NCBI RefSeq assembly: GCF_030272615.1
Contig: NC_081411.1
Coordinates: 39,006,640 to 39,070,639 of the forward strand
Source: Cryptomeria japonica
Taxonomy: Eukaryota; Streptophyta; Pinopsida; Cupressales; Cupressaceae
Direction: 5' to 3'
Length of the DNA: 64,000 nt
A program made the position numbers and the translations under genes. Shown here piece by piece: positions 47,693-59,720 of the stretch. The number at the start of each line of letters is the position of its first letter. The stretch's first letter is position 1. The notes beneath the pieces are model-generated. The model saw only the letters and a program-made list of their open reading frames with translations, had not been told where the DNA came from and did no database searches.

Positions 47693-49193
47693 TGTTAGCA
47701 TTTGGCATTATAACAAACAATGGAAGATTGTTGGCATTTCAATAATGATATTGAGAAGGTTGTTGATGATTATGGATATAACTGATTAAGGATGTTTACA
47801 GTCTTGATATTATTATTTTGTCATTGATGTCAAGAAATTGATTTTCTAATTCAGTATGATGTTGCCATATCTTGAGAAGTATGATTTGAAGAGTATAAAG
47901 ATGTCGGTAAAGGACACAGAAAGAATATGATGAATAAGGGGATGAATAAGGTATTCAATAGGTAACTATTACTGAGTTAGACAATGATGAGATCATGATG
48001 TTTATATTGTTTTAACATCATAAATATGTTGTAAATTGTAAGGTTAATACTATACTATGTTACCAAGCAAAGAACCTAGTCGGTAAACCCTAAGGTTATC
48101 GCTATCGGTTAATGAAGATGGAATGTCTACCGAGTGAAGTTTAGTATTTACCGAGTTGTAACCAAGCTATAACAAAATACATTAAATGGTTACATGCATT
48201 ATTTAATGAAGGAAGATGATGAGCTGGAATTGATTAGATGATTGGTATGTCATGCATGAATTTTGTTACTGAATCTATGGCAAAGGAAAATCGGCATGAA
48301 GATCTATAGCTCAGATTTAACCGCAATACCCTAGCATAAGTTCTAAGAAATATATGCAAGTTCCTAGCCGAGGTAAAACATTTTTCCGATCAAAGGATAC
48401 ATTGAACCTGGACAAGATTAAAGATCTGATGGCTATGATTGATCATGGGAAATGTGATAAAGGAGATTAGGCGTTTAGCTAATTGTTTATAAATAGGGAA
48501 CTATTGATAAACAGTGTATGCGGGCAATTGTATGCACATGGATGCTACATAGTGATTACTGAACACAGAAGCTTGAAGACCTATTTGAATAACAGAGTAT
48601 AGAAGCCCAGTAGATGGACAAGATTAGTTCTATGTCTAGATTGTATTGAGAAAATAAGAATCTTCTTTATCATTTTAGATGTGAAGTTACAAATAGATTT
48701 TTATTACTGTTATTTTGTAAAAGTGACAGAAAATCTCTTAACCGGGTGGACTTAACTGTCTTATTTGTAAAACCCTCTATCAAGGTGACATTCTGATTGG
48801 GTGTTTGAAATCCTTTAACAAGGTCACTTCTAACAATGTGAAGATCCTAACAGATCTAAGGGAAATCCCTTAACTAGGTCAATCTAGCAATGTGTTTGTA
48901 ATCTTTAACAAGATTTGCTTTTAACCGAGCATACTCTAGAAGAGTATATTTCTTAGTGGGTCCAAAATCCCACAGTGGTTTTTCCCTATTTGGGTTTCCA
49001 CGTTAAATTTGGTGTTATGAAGTTTATGATGTTTATATGCTTTTGAGTTTGCATGTTTAGCAGTTTTGGTTATATTACTGAAGTATATGTTACCGAGGTT
49101 GAATTTGATGTTTTATGGAAGATTAAGTTTGTATGATTCACCCCCCCTTCTCATCTTGTTGGACTGTACTTACATTAAGTATCAGAACTATCA
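47693..49193 (+). repeat. 5' LTR of Copia C (1501 bp)
   Basis: Starts TGTTAGCATTTGGCATTATA and ends AGAACTATCA. The promoter box TATAAATAG lies at 48488-48496. A C-run precedes the end (TTCACCCCCCC). Confidence 0.95.
48488..48496 (+). promoter_or_regulatory. TATA box of the Copia C 5' LTR
   Basis: TATAAATAG followed by GGAACTATTGATAAACAGTG. The same sequence is in the 3' LTR at 54661-54669, so the U3/R border probably lies about 30 bases downstream. Confidence 0.6.
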
Positions 49194-49258
49194 ATTGGTA
49201 TCATAGCTTAGGACTTCGAGAAGAAAAGTTAAAAGGTACTTGAGGCAAAGATCCAAAG

Positions 49259-50611
49259 ATGCATAAGAGGGATGCACCAAAGTTGAACAAATCAAGCTTC
49301 TCTACATGGCAGAAAAGGATGAAGTTGCACCTATCAGGAGTTGGAGAATATGTTGTATATTATCTGGAGAATGATTTCATCACACTGAGCACCTATCCAT
49401 TGACAATGGAAGAGATAAAGGCAAAGCAAGAACATATCCAAGCAATGATTGAAATAACATCTACATTGACCGACTCAGAGTTTAATGATCTAGAAGGCTG
49501 CAATGATGCAAAGGCTATGTGGGATAAGCTCATATCAATATATGGAGGAGATGAACATGTTCAAAGAGAAAAAGTAGATAGTCTAAGAGGACAACTTGAA
49601 TCTATGAGGATGAATGAAGGTGAGAACATAACTCAGTATAGTACAAGACTAAAGGAGATTGCCAATCAAATCAAAGGAGCAGGTGGAACTATTGAAGAAA
49701 AGGATATAACAAGTAAGTTGTTAAGAACCCTTCTACCAGCTTATGCAATCCAAGTCTCTACAATCAATGAATTGAGGTTTGTACATAATATGTCAATTTC
49801 TTTAGATGCTACTATTGGTAAGCTACATGCATTTGAGTTAAGTAACTTTGATAACAGTGGATCTTTGGTAAATAAAGTTGAATCTGCATTTAGTTCTTTT
49901 CATCATGATGAATCTAATGATTACAATGAAAGAAAGTATAAGTACTCTAAAGGAGATCACAGTGGAGCAAGTGAAAGATTTCGTAAGAATATGGAAGAAG
50001 TACACAAACTGTATGAGGAAATCAGAAAGTAGGAAGAGTTTGAAGCACTATTAGCCAAAAGGTTGCCGAGAGGCAAAGGTAAGTATAAAGGAAAACTACC
50101 TTTGAAATGTTTCAATTGTGATAAGATAGGACATATGGCTTCTAACTGTCTTGACAAAGATTCTAATGAAAAGAGAGATTACCGAGATGACAGACAAAAA
50201 GACAATCATTATAGAGGACACCGAGACTTCAGAAGAAGAGATAGAAAGACATGCTTAATAGCTGATGACGAATCCAATGATGATAAATTAGATGAAACTG
50301 ATATAGAGGAAGTAGTTTATGTGGCTATCAAAGATGGATCGGATGAAGAAAGGTATGAAGAAAAAGCCCTAATATCTCACATAAACACTAATGATTCTTG
50401 GATCATAGATAGTGGATGCTCACATCATATGACAGGTGATAAACACAAGTTTGTTATGTTAGAAGATTACGATGGAGGCTATGTTAGATTTGGTAATGAT
50501 GCACCATGTCTGGTGAAAGGTAAAGGATCTATAACACTTATTGACAATGAAAGATACAATGATGTTTATTGGGTTGAAGGTTTGAAATATAATTTGTTGA
50601 GTGTAGCATAG
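49259..50611 (+). pseudogene. gag and protease of Copia C
   Basis: From ATG 49259: KRDAPKLNKSSFSTWQKRMKLHL, NDAKAMWDKLISIYGGDEHV, LRGQLESMRMNEGENITQY. After a TAG at 50030 the same frame gives a canonical knuckle, CFNCDKIGHMASNC (50108-50149), and the protease site WIIDSGCSHHMTGDK. TAG at 50609 ends the open run. This is the best-preserved knuckle among the autonomous-type Copia elements here. Confidence 0.9.
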
Positions 50612-51350
50612 CTAAACAATACAGGATACCGAATATAATTTCAGAAAGGAGTTGTCAAAGTTCATGACAAGAATGGAAATTTAGCTGCTACTGGGACACA
50701 AACAAAAGGTAACACATTTCACCTTGACTCAACTTAGAACAAGTGTCTGTATGCAAAGATAGATGATACATGATTATGACATAAAAGGTTTTATCATGTA
50801 AATTTTGATAATCTGATCAAAATAAGTAAGAAGCATCGAGTAAGAGGTCTACCGAGTCTTGAAAAACCTAAGAATGCTATGTGCTGAGGATGCCAGATGG
50901 GTAAGATGACAAGATCAAGCTTTACAAGTAAGTCTTACACTTCTACGGGAATTTTAGATCTTGTGCACACTGATCTTTGTGGTCCTATGAAAGTTCAAAG
51001 TTATTATGGTGATAAATATTTCATATTATTTGTGGATGACTATTCAAGGATGATGTCAGTAATGTTTTTAAAAGAAAAATCAAAAGATTTTCAAATGTTT
51101 AAATGGTACAAGGCAAGAGTTGAAAATGAAACAGGAAGACAACTGAAAGGTCTTAGATCAGATAGAGGAGGAGAATTCACATCTGATGAGTTCAACTTAT
51201 TTTGCAATGATCATGGTATTAAAAGACAAGTCTCTACACTGAGAACTCCACAACAAAATGGAATAGCTTAGAGAAGAAATAGATCTATTAAGGATTGTGC
51301 TAGAACACTGATGATTGAAAAGAGAGTGCCGCAAACATTTTGGAGAGAAG
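50612..51350 (+). pseudogene. Integrase of Copia C
   Basis: Same frame as gag, with five or so stops at 50612-50890, then LVHTDLCGPMKVQSYYGDKYF and FVDDYSRMMSVMFL (both core Asp residues present), and LRTPQQNGIA followed by TAG. In the family the residue at that stop is the catalytic Glu of the DDE triad. The C-terminal part continues in the next open segment. Confidence 0.9.
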
Positions 51351-53420
51351 CAATAAGCACTGCAGTTTACACTCTGAACCGAGTACAACTGAAGAAAGGT
51401 ACTTTGAAGACACCATATGAAATTTGGTATGACAAGAAACCTATTGTAAGTTATTTTAAAATCTTTGGAAGTAGATTCTATGTACACAAAGATGATAGAA
51501 ATGACAAGTTTGATCAGAAAAGTGCAGAAGGAACATTTCTAGGTTATTCTTCTAGAAGCAAAGCATTTAAATGTCTGATCAAATCATCTAACAAAATAGT
51601 AGAAAGTGCAAATGTGAAAATTGATGAATTTGCAGAAAGAAATGATGAAGGAAATTCCAAAGAACCAGAAGATTATGAAGAATTTGTCTATGTTCATTCG
51701 ATAAGTCCTACCAAGAGAACTGTTGAAGAAAATGAAGAGAATATCAAGTTATTGAGTGATGAAGAAGATCATACAGAGCCTACCGAGCCTATATTAGCCA
51801 AGTATGTCAGAAGACATCATGCACCAAGTCAGATTATGGGAGATAAGGATGATCTAGTGATGACAAGGAACAAACTGAGACAGAACACATGTTTGATATT
51901 TGAATTTGAGGTGAGAATAGTGAAAGAGGCATTTAACAGTGAAGATTGGATAAATGCTATGATAGAAGAGATTGATCAAATCAAGAAGAATGACACATGG
52001 ACACTAATCCCAAGACCAAAGGACAAAAATGTAATCGATACAAAGTGGATTTTCAGAAACAAGCTAAATGAAAAAGGAGAGGTCATTCGAAATAAAGCAA
52101 GACTAGTTTGCAAAGGTTATGCTCAAGAAGAAGGAATTGATTATGGTGAAACTTTTGCACCTGTGGCTAGACTTGAAGGAGTAAGAACATTGTTGGCATA
52201 TGTTGCTTTCAAAAACTTCAAGGTATATCAAATGGATGTCAAATCTACATTTCTGAATGGAATATTACAAGAAGAAGTTTTTATTGAACAACCTGAAGGA
52301 TTTGTTGAAGACAATAATAAAGATCAGGTATGTAAATTGAACAAAGCATTATATGGTCTAAAACAAGCACCTAGAGCATGGTATGAAAGATTGCACTCTT
52401 ATTTGATTAGGATTGGTTTTATAAGGACAAGTGAGAACAACAATATGTACATGAAGAATGATGAAAATGGAATACTGATCTCAGCCATATTTGTTGATGA
52501 TATTATATTTTGTGGAAATGACTCTCTATGCAAGAACTTTGGAAATGAAATGAGCAAAGAATTTGAGATGTCATTAATCGGTGAGATAAAGTATTTTATA
52601 GGTTCACAGATACTGCAAATGAAAAATGAGATTTTCATTACTCAATCCAAGTACATAAAGGAAATATTGAAGAAATTTTGAATGGAGGATTCAAAACCAG
52701 TAAGTACTCCTATGACTACCAACTGTAAACTATCAAAGAATGATGAATCTGCATCTGTTGATGAACTTTACTAATCTATGATTGGAAAGCTACAATATGT
52801 TGTTCACAGCAGACCAAACATAGCACATGCAATAGGTATAGTTGCAAGTTTCTCTGCAGATCCTAAGGAAACACACATGACAGCAATCAAAAGAATTTTT
52901 TGATACTTGAAAGGCACAGAGGATTATGGCTTAGTATATCAGAAAGGAAATGATTTTGGTTTAAAAGTTTATACTGATGCTGATTGGGCAGGCAACATTG
53001 ATGACAGAAAAAGCACAAGTGGAGGAGCTTTCTTTTTAGGAGAAAGAATAGTGAGTTGGCTTAGCAAGAAACAAGGATGTGTTTCATAGTCAACAGTAGA
53101 AGCTGAAAACGTTGCTGCAACATTGCATGGATCAAACAATTGTTGGAAGGAATAAATGAGAAAGTTACCAAGCCAGTAACTATATTTTATGACAATACTA
53201 GTGCCATTAACATTTCAAAGAATCCTGTTATGCACTCTAAGACAAAGCACATCTCTATCAAATATCATTATCTTAGAGAAGAAGCTCAAGAGAATAAGTG
53301 GTGCTGGGGTATGTTAGCACAAAGGAACAAATAGAAGATATCTTTACCAAGCCACTACCAAGGGACACTTTTGAATATCTCAGAAGTAAGTTAGGGGTCC
53401 TACCCTTATCTTCTACTCAC
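51311..53420 (+). pseudogene. Integrase end, reverse transcriptase and RNase H of Copia C
   Basis: A 456-codon open frame (51311-52681) spans [33 protein letters not shown], the acidic linker, then [62 protein letters not shown] (FVDD). RNase H follows: YTDADWAGNIDDRKSTSGGAFF, FYDNTSAINISKNPVMHSKTKH. Stops at 52679, near 52772, 52901 and 53087, and a frameshift near 53120, inactivate it. This is the longest intact frame in the window. Confidence 0.92.
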
Positions 53421-53842
53421 TGACCGAGTTCGGTGAAAGCATCAATTCAATGACTCTATCAAATATCTTTTTAGAGTTGATGTTGATTTACACACTTTTG
53501 GATGTTTTCTAAAGGTGTACAGGAAATAATGCAGGAAACAATACAGGGAACAGGAATTGAAGACAAAATGCTCTGACTGAGACTCAGTTGATACACAACA
53601 GTAGGAAATCATTTCATATAGGAAGAAATTATGTTTTAGTTCTTTACTTTTTGGCATTGTTGTCAAAGGGGGAGAAGACTAATATAAGGGAGAGAAGACT
53701 GAAGAAAATAGGAGAAGTCTAATGTATGGGGGAGAAAATATGTTGACAACAAGAGAGCATTTCAGCATTTCAAAATCACAGCAATCCGAATCTTTTTAAG
53801 GTCAAATCAATTGGTTTTTCCATCAATGCCAAAGGGGGAGAT
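53421..53842 (+). other. 3' untranslated region and polypurine tract of Copia C
   Basis: Three G-run motifs (AAAGGGGGAGAAGAC near 53667, TGGGGGAGAAAA near 53728, AAAGGGGGAGAT at 53831-53842). The last directly precedes the 3' LTR and sits in the loop of a hairpin. Confidence 0.85.
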
Positions 53843-53859
53843 TGTTAGCATTTGGCATT
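53825..53859 (+). other. Hairpin with the polypurine tract in its loop (Copia C)
   Basis: AATGCCAAA (53825-53833) pairs perfectly with TTTGGCATT (53851-53859). The 17-base loop is the polypurine tract plus the first LTR bases. Confidence 0.8.
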
Positions 53860-55367
53860 ATAACAAACAATGGAAGATTGTTGGCATTTCAATAAGGATA
53901 TTGAGAAGGTTGTTGATGATTATGGATATAACTGATTAAGGATGTTTACTGTCTTGATATTATTATTTTGTCATTGATGTCAAGAAATTGATTTTCTAAT
54001 TCAGTATGATGTTGCCATATCTTGAGAAGTGTGATATGAAGAGTATAAAGATGTCGGTAAAAGACACAGAAAGAATATGATGAATAAGGGGATGAATAAG
54101 GTATTCAATGGGAAACTATTACCAAGTCAGACAATGATGAGATCATGATGTTTATATTATTTTAACATCATACATATGTTGTAAATTGTAAGGTTAATAC
54201 TATACTATGTTACCAAGGAAAGAACCTAGTCAGTAAACCCTAAGGAACCTAGTCGGTAAACCCTAAGGTTATCGCTATCGGTTAATGAAGGTGGAATGTC
54301 TACCAAGTGAAGTTTAGTATTTACCAAGTTGTAACCGAGCTATAATAGAATACATTAAATGGTTACATGCATTATTGAATGAAGGAAGTTGATGAGCTGG
54401 AACTAATTAGATGATTGGTATGTCGTGCATGAAGTTTGTTAATGAATCTATGGCAAAGGAAAATCGACATGAAGATCTACAGCTCAGATTGAACCACAAT
54501 ACCCTAGCAGAAGTTCCAAGAAATATATGCAAGTTCCTAGGCAGGGTAAAATGTTTTTCCGATCGAAGGATACATTGAACCTGGACAAGATTGAAGATTT
54601 GATGGCTATGATTGATCATGGGAAATGTGATAAAGGAGATTAAGCGGTTAGCTAATTGTTTATAAATAGGGAACTATTGATAAACAGTGTATGCGGGCAA
54701 TTGTATGCACAAGGATGCTACATAGTTATTACCGAGCACAGAAGCTTGAAGACCTGTTTGAATAACAGAGTATAGAAGCCCAGCAGATGGACAAGATTAG
54801 TTCTATGTCTAGATTGTATTGAGCAAATAAGAATCTACTTTAGCATTTTAGATGTGAAGTTGCTGATAGATTTTTATTACTGTTATTTTGTAAAAGTGAT
54901 AGAAAATCTCTTAACCGAGTGGACTTAATAGTCTTATTTGTAAAACCCTCTAGCAAGGTGACATTCTAATTGAGTGTTTAAAATCCTTTGACAAGGTCAC
55001 TTCTAACAAGGTGAAGATCCTAACAGATCTAAGGGAAATCCCTTAACCGGGCTACATCTAGCAATGTGTTTGTAATCTTTAACAGGATTTGCTTTTAACT
55101 GAGCATACTCTAGAAGAGTATATTTCTTAGTGGGTCCAAAATCCCATAGTGGTTTTTCCCTATTTGGGTTTCCACGTTAAATCTGGTGTTATGAGGTTTA
55201 TGATGTTTATATGCTTTTGAGTTTGCATGTTTAGCAGTTTTGGTTATATTACTGAAGTATATGTTACCGAGGTTGAATCTAATGTTTTATGGAAGATTAA
55301 GTTTGTATGATTCACCCCCCCCTCTCATCTTGTTGGACTGTACTTACATTAAGTATCAAAACTATCA
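53843..55367 (+). repeat. 3' LTR of Copia C (1525 bp)
   Basis: Very similar to 47693-49193 but about 24 bases longer. A 23-base unit, GAACCTAGTC.GTAAACCCTAAG, is duplicated in tandem at 54222-54267. Confidence 0.95.
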
Positions 55368-55485
55368 AGATTGAGTTTACTTATACTTTGGTAATAATTG
55401 TTGGTATTTTGGTATTTGGCATTTTTGTTTTCGCACTTTGATGGTTTTTCCATCTTGTGTTGTCATCAATGCCAATGGGGGAGAT

Positions 55486-56547
55486 TGTTGGTATTTTGTT
55501 ATGGTTTTGTCATTGATATCAACACCTGCTAAATCCTATCAACTCTAGCACTTTGGAGAATCAACAACATTCACCGACAAGCAAGTGACTTATGCATAGT
55601 CACTAGTATATGGTACACCGATAGGATATAATGACCACCGATACTTGGAATGGCATGGAAAACACTTGGTTATGTCGAAGACATCATTTGGACATCTTAT
55701 CTTTGAGAATTATTTATTAGTATATTCGTACTTGCATATTTGTTGTTACCGACAAATAGGCCTATGTTATGCATCAGTAGGTTTATCTTTTCCAGATTAG
55801 CACGACACACTATGGAGATGATTTATCATTGTTGTAAATGCATCAAGCCAACATGTTAATTGGTTATTGCATCGGATATTATTTTGTTTGTAAAATGATT
55901 CTATTGTAATATCTTATAGAGCCGACCTACTAAAATTGGTCTTAGGTTATGGTATAAATGTAAGATTTTATTTGTAAGATCAGATGTGGAATGCAAAAAG
56001 GAATTGTGTGAAGGTTTATGCGAGAATAAGAAGAGCTATACACATAAACATAATTTGAAGGTGAAGGAAGGTTTTGTGAAATCGTATCAGAACTACACCG
56101 GTACTGAATCCAACCTATGAAGATGCTATTTTGAGCAGTACATCCTTATTGGATTTAACCATCCAATTATAGTCAGTGTGACTCCTATTTTGTGTTTGAG
56201 CAGTGAGCTCTACGCGCTTGGCCTTTCTGCATGTGCAGACCCCATTTGTATACACTTACTATTTGCAATAGTATCACCTGATTGTGGGTAAGGTTTCCCA
56301 CCATTTTTTTTCCCCTTACAAGGTTTCCATGTACAAATATTAGTGTTATGTATTTTGGATGACTTTGTCTTTTTGTTTCATGCATTAATCTTTACCGGTA
56401 TTGCAAATTATCTGATAAAACTGTCCACCGGTATAAAAGATTGTTTCACCGGTATTAAGCAGAAAGTTGATTAAATTGTTTTTGGTTTAAATTTATTTGA
56501 CAACTGATTCACCCCCCCCCCCTCTCAATTGTCTCTAGGACCTAACA
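55486..56547 (+). repeat. 3' LTR of Copia B
   Basis: Starts TGTTGGTATTTTGTTATGG and ends GGACCTAACA. It matches 42203-43262 closely, with the same C-homopolymer before TCTCAATTGTCTC. The TATA-like TATAAATG is at 55953-55960. Confidence 0.95.
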
Positions 56548-57213
56548 GAAGCAAGATCCAATTTCCCTATCCACTACAGAAGCATAATATATTGGTGTAG
56601 CATCTTATTGTAGTTAGATGTTTGGGTGAATTAAAGCCTGAAAATATGTCAAGGTGATTTGGGATGAGACAATTCCAATTATGTGTCTCAATACTAGTGC
56701 AATAAATATTTCAAATAATCTTGTGATGTATTTTAAAGACAGGCATATTTATATTTGATATCACTTCTTAAGGGAGAATGTTGTAAAGAAGGAATTTCAA
56801 TTATCATATGTGCCCACAAAGGATTAGATTGTAGAAAAAAGGATACCTTTGACTATCTCCAACAAAAGTTAAGTGTTACTACCCCTCCTTTCAATGAGGA
56901 TGCACAAAGTGGTGCATCTATCCAAGTGAAAATTTCAAGATATATCCTTTGTCTTGGATTGATGTTGACTGCTACTCTATGGGGAGTAGGAGGTTTGGTT
57001 GTTCCTATTGTAGAGGTAGATTGATTTTGCATACAATACTATAAAGGGAGAGATATATGTGCTAGAATAATGATGAGATGTACATATGTACCCTTTGTCC
57101 TCGATGTCAAAGGGGGAGAGAGAGACCTGTTGAAGAAGAAGAGTTACTACTAATAGGAGGAGTACATGTAATATTAAATATATGGTGTCTCCATCAATGA
57201 CAAAGGGGTAGAT
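56548..57213 (+). pseudogene. Copia A, right part (RNase H end, 3' UTR, polypurine tract)
   Basis: Continues the frame broken at 42202: QDPISLSTTEA, then degenerate RNase H (YHFLRENVV-like, LSYVPTKD-like, stops included) to about 56890. A 3' UTR with GTCAAAGGGGGAGAG at 57106 follows, then the terminal tract CAAAGGGGTAGAT ending at 57213, directly before an LTR. Confidence 0.8.
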
Positions 57214-57240
57214 TTTTCACAATATTTTTTGTCATTGATG
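57192..57240 (+). other. 13-bp hairpin spanning the polypurine tract/LTR junction
   Basis: CATCAATGACAAA (57192-57204) is the perfect inverse of TTTGTCATTGATG (57228-57240). The 23-base loop contains GGGGTAGAT and the LTR start at 57214. Confidence 0.85.
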
Positions 57241-58674
57241 TGAACCTAATTCCTGATAATATGTGTTTTCCTCTATGATTACTTCTATTGATGTGCTCAT
57301 TGATGTTTTAGATATTGTTGGCAATATGTGGAGATTGTGTTGTGGTGATTGTTGTTGTGAAAATTGTGTTGCTATGGTCTGTTGAGGCTAATGTTGTCAT
57401 GATTGAGGAAGATGTTATATAATATAGATGGTTTATGGTTTCAATTTATAAGGGTTGTGGATATCCACCTTCTCAGTGTATAATATCTACATTTTGCATG
57501 AAGTGTTGATGATAATATCTCCTGGATTTGTGGAAGGATGTGTTGAGAAGAGGCACTATTCTAGTGAAGATTAATGGAGGAGGAATGTTTAGGAGTTGTC
57601 ATTGATGGAAACTAAGTTCAAAAATCATATTTGATGTGTGTAGATTTGATTTACCAGAAGTTGCATTATTCATTAGGCATAAGTCTGGAAGGTGGAATAC
57701 AATATCCAACAAAGTAAGAGTACAATGTGTAGATATCGATTTTGGTTGCATAAATTTGGTTGTAGTAATATAGGGAGATGATTCAAGGTTTGAGGCAGCT
57801 TACATTGTAATCCTAGTATCCGGTGTTGATTTATGAGCGAGATTAAAGGTCCATTATCCAGTAATTTAGAAAGAACAAGGCTATTTTGATGTAACATGTT
57901 GTGTGGAATCTTTGGGTTGATTTTGGTGATTTTTTTTGTGTTCAAGATGGTCAACCCATCATGTGGGGAGCCTATTATTAATTTTGTTAGGTTCACATAT
58001 GGATTTCTAGACAAATTGAGCCATTTCGGTTACATGTTTTACATTGTAGGTTATGTGGTTTTTTTGGAAGCTGACACAGGAGTTGATTTATTTTGGTAGT
58101 GTGGATATATAAGATTGACTTGTATGATCATTTTGGGATGATAGATATATAGGAGATGTGTGAATGTTGAAGTGTGATGAGCAAATTAGCATCAATTAGC
58201 AAATTTGGTGCTTTGGTATAGAACATAGAATATTAGAAGAATAGAGGAAGATAGTTAGATTGTGCTTAACCAAAAATTATTTTTGGCATTAGTAGATACT
58301 ATTATTTAGCTTAGTCATACTTGTAATCTTATGTAATCATTTGTAAGACAATGATCCTTCCTCTGGATTGTATCCCTCTTTGTTATTGAGTAGTGAGCTC
58401 TAGGTAGTGTTCTTGAATGCAAGTGCATTCCCTTTCTATACTATAATCATACTCCTGATCAAAGTATAATAATATTGTGGGTTAAAATACCATTGTGGTT
58501 TTTCCCTTTCTAGATTTCCACGTAAAATTTTTGGTTTTATGGTATTGTGGTTGATTGGTTTAGGTTTCTACACTTTAATTTTTATGCATCCTATGGTTTA
58601 AGAATTAGACTAATAAATTTGTGAATTACAGAACACTCATTCACCCCCACTCTCAGTGTTCATTCAATCCAACA
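57214..58674 (+). repeat. LTR shared by Copia A (as 3' LTR) and element D (as 5' LTR)
   Basis: Preceded by the polypurine tract of A. It starts TTTTCACAATATTTTTTGTC (TG changed to TT) and ends CATTCAATCCAACA. It is followed at once by ATTGGTATCAGAGCTT, a primer-binding site. The usual C-rich motif TTCACCCCCACTCTCAGTG precedes the end. A single LTR thus serves two interiors. Confidence 0.75.
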
Positions 58675-58742
58675 ATTGGTATCAGAGCTTAGTTCCTCAA
58701 AAGAAGCCTAACAGCTTGAGGAAGATCCACAAGATTGAATCA

Positions 58743-59720
58743 ATGGACTCTGGTTTACAGAAGCAACTTATAATTGCACTTGAAGATCTTGATGTAGCAA
58801 TAAAAGAAAAAAATAGTCTAAGGAGAAGCCTCGATACTGCTAAGAATTTCAATGAATCTTTGAAAGAACAAGTGAACACATCTAGAGAGAAGAGAAAGGA
58901 ACTGATGGATAAACTCAAGGAGAAAAAAGAACAAATCATTCACAATCAAGCCCTACAATACAAGATAGATGAATGTGAGAATCTTGCTAGAGATAATGTA
59001 ACCTTGAAGAATGAGATGTAATCCATTGTGATGAAGCTAACAAAGGAGATTTAAGACATGGAGAAGAATGAGGAAAATATGACTGAATCATTGAAGGATA
59101 GATCTATTGAGTATTGTAAATTGAACTATGAGAATGGCCAGTTGAAACTTGAATTGGTGCAATCTATGAATGATGGGAAAGAACTTTCAAGGAAGATCAT
59201 AATTCTGAGAGATGAATGTTCCATTGCTAATGAGTACAAATAAAAATTCAAATCTATCTTAGCTAGGTTAGATGATATTTGTTCATATGGCAAGTCAATA
59301 CAAAAATAGGATGATGAATAATGGTCCTATCATTACCGTTCAATGTTTCAAATGCAATAATTTTGGTCATAAGTCAAACATGTGCAGAGAAGAGATGAAT
59401 AATGTCCAAAATAAGAGATGCTATGCTTGTGGAATGTTTGAACATATCTCTAATCAATGTGGGATGTGAGTAAATTAGATGAATTTCAGGCCTATGCAAG
59501 TAAATGTTGGCTGCTATGCATGCAACGAATATGGTCACATTCCAAAATATTATAGAATAAAGAATGTGAGGGTAGACAAGAATAAATCAGATGAACAAGG
59601 CAAAGTGAAGGTAAAAGAGGTCACAGAGCAGCATAAGAATATGTGGGTTAAGAAGGAAGGTTCAAATGCACAAAATGGCTCCACACCCGATTCCAGTGTT
59701 GGAACCTCATTCGGTAACTA
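58743..59720 (+). pseudogene. gag of element D: coiled coil plus three zinc knuckles
   Basis: From ATG 58743 the frame is strongly heptad-like (LEDLDVAIKEKNSLRRSL, KELMDKLKEKKEQI, then past stops LKLELVQSMNDGKELS). A frameshift near 59240-59330 leads to three CCHC units: CFKCNNFGHKSNMC (59344-59385), CYACGMFEHISNQC (59419-59460), and CYACNEYGHIPKYY (59512-59553) with the last Cys changed to Tyr. It ends in a Lys-rich tail. It resembles the C-terminal half of plant gag proteins. The N-terminal UBN2-type core is absent. Confidence 0.75.

Larger units (their letters stand above)
47693..55367 (+). mobile_element. Full-length Copia element C
   Basis: A 7675-bp element with LTRs 47693-49193 and 53843-55367 and perfect target duplications AGATT (47688-47692, 55368-55372). 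The primer-binding site ATTGGTATCATAGC starts at 49194 and the polypurine tract GGGGGAGAT ends at 53842. The polyprotein lies in a single frame from 49259 to about 53120, with only nonsense changes until a late frameshift. It belongs to a lineage distinct from B and F. Confidence 0.95.
42203..56547 (+). mobile_element. Full-length Copia element B, itself interrupted by Copia C
   Basis: The LTRs are 42203-43262 and 55486-56547. The primer-binding site ATTGGTATCAGAGCC starts at 43263 and the polypurine tract GGGGGAGAT ends at 55485. Flanking GAAGA (42198-42202) and GAAGC (56548-56552) are a target duplication with one change. The expected host codons match GAAGC. Without Copia C and its target duplicate, B is about 6.7 kb. 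B belongs to the same subfamily as F and as the integrase fragment at 11508. Confidence 0.95.
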
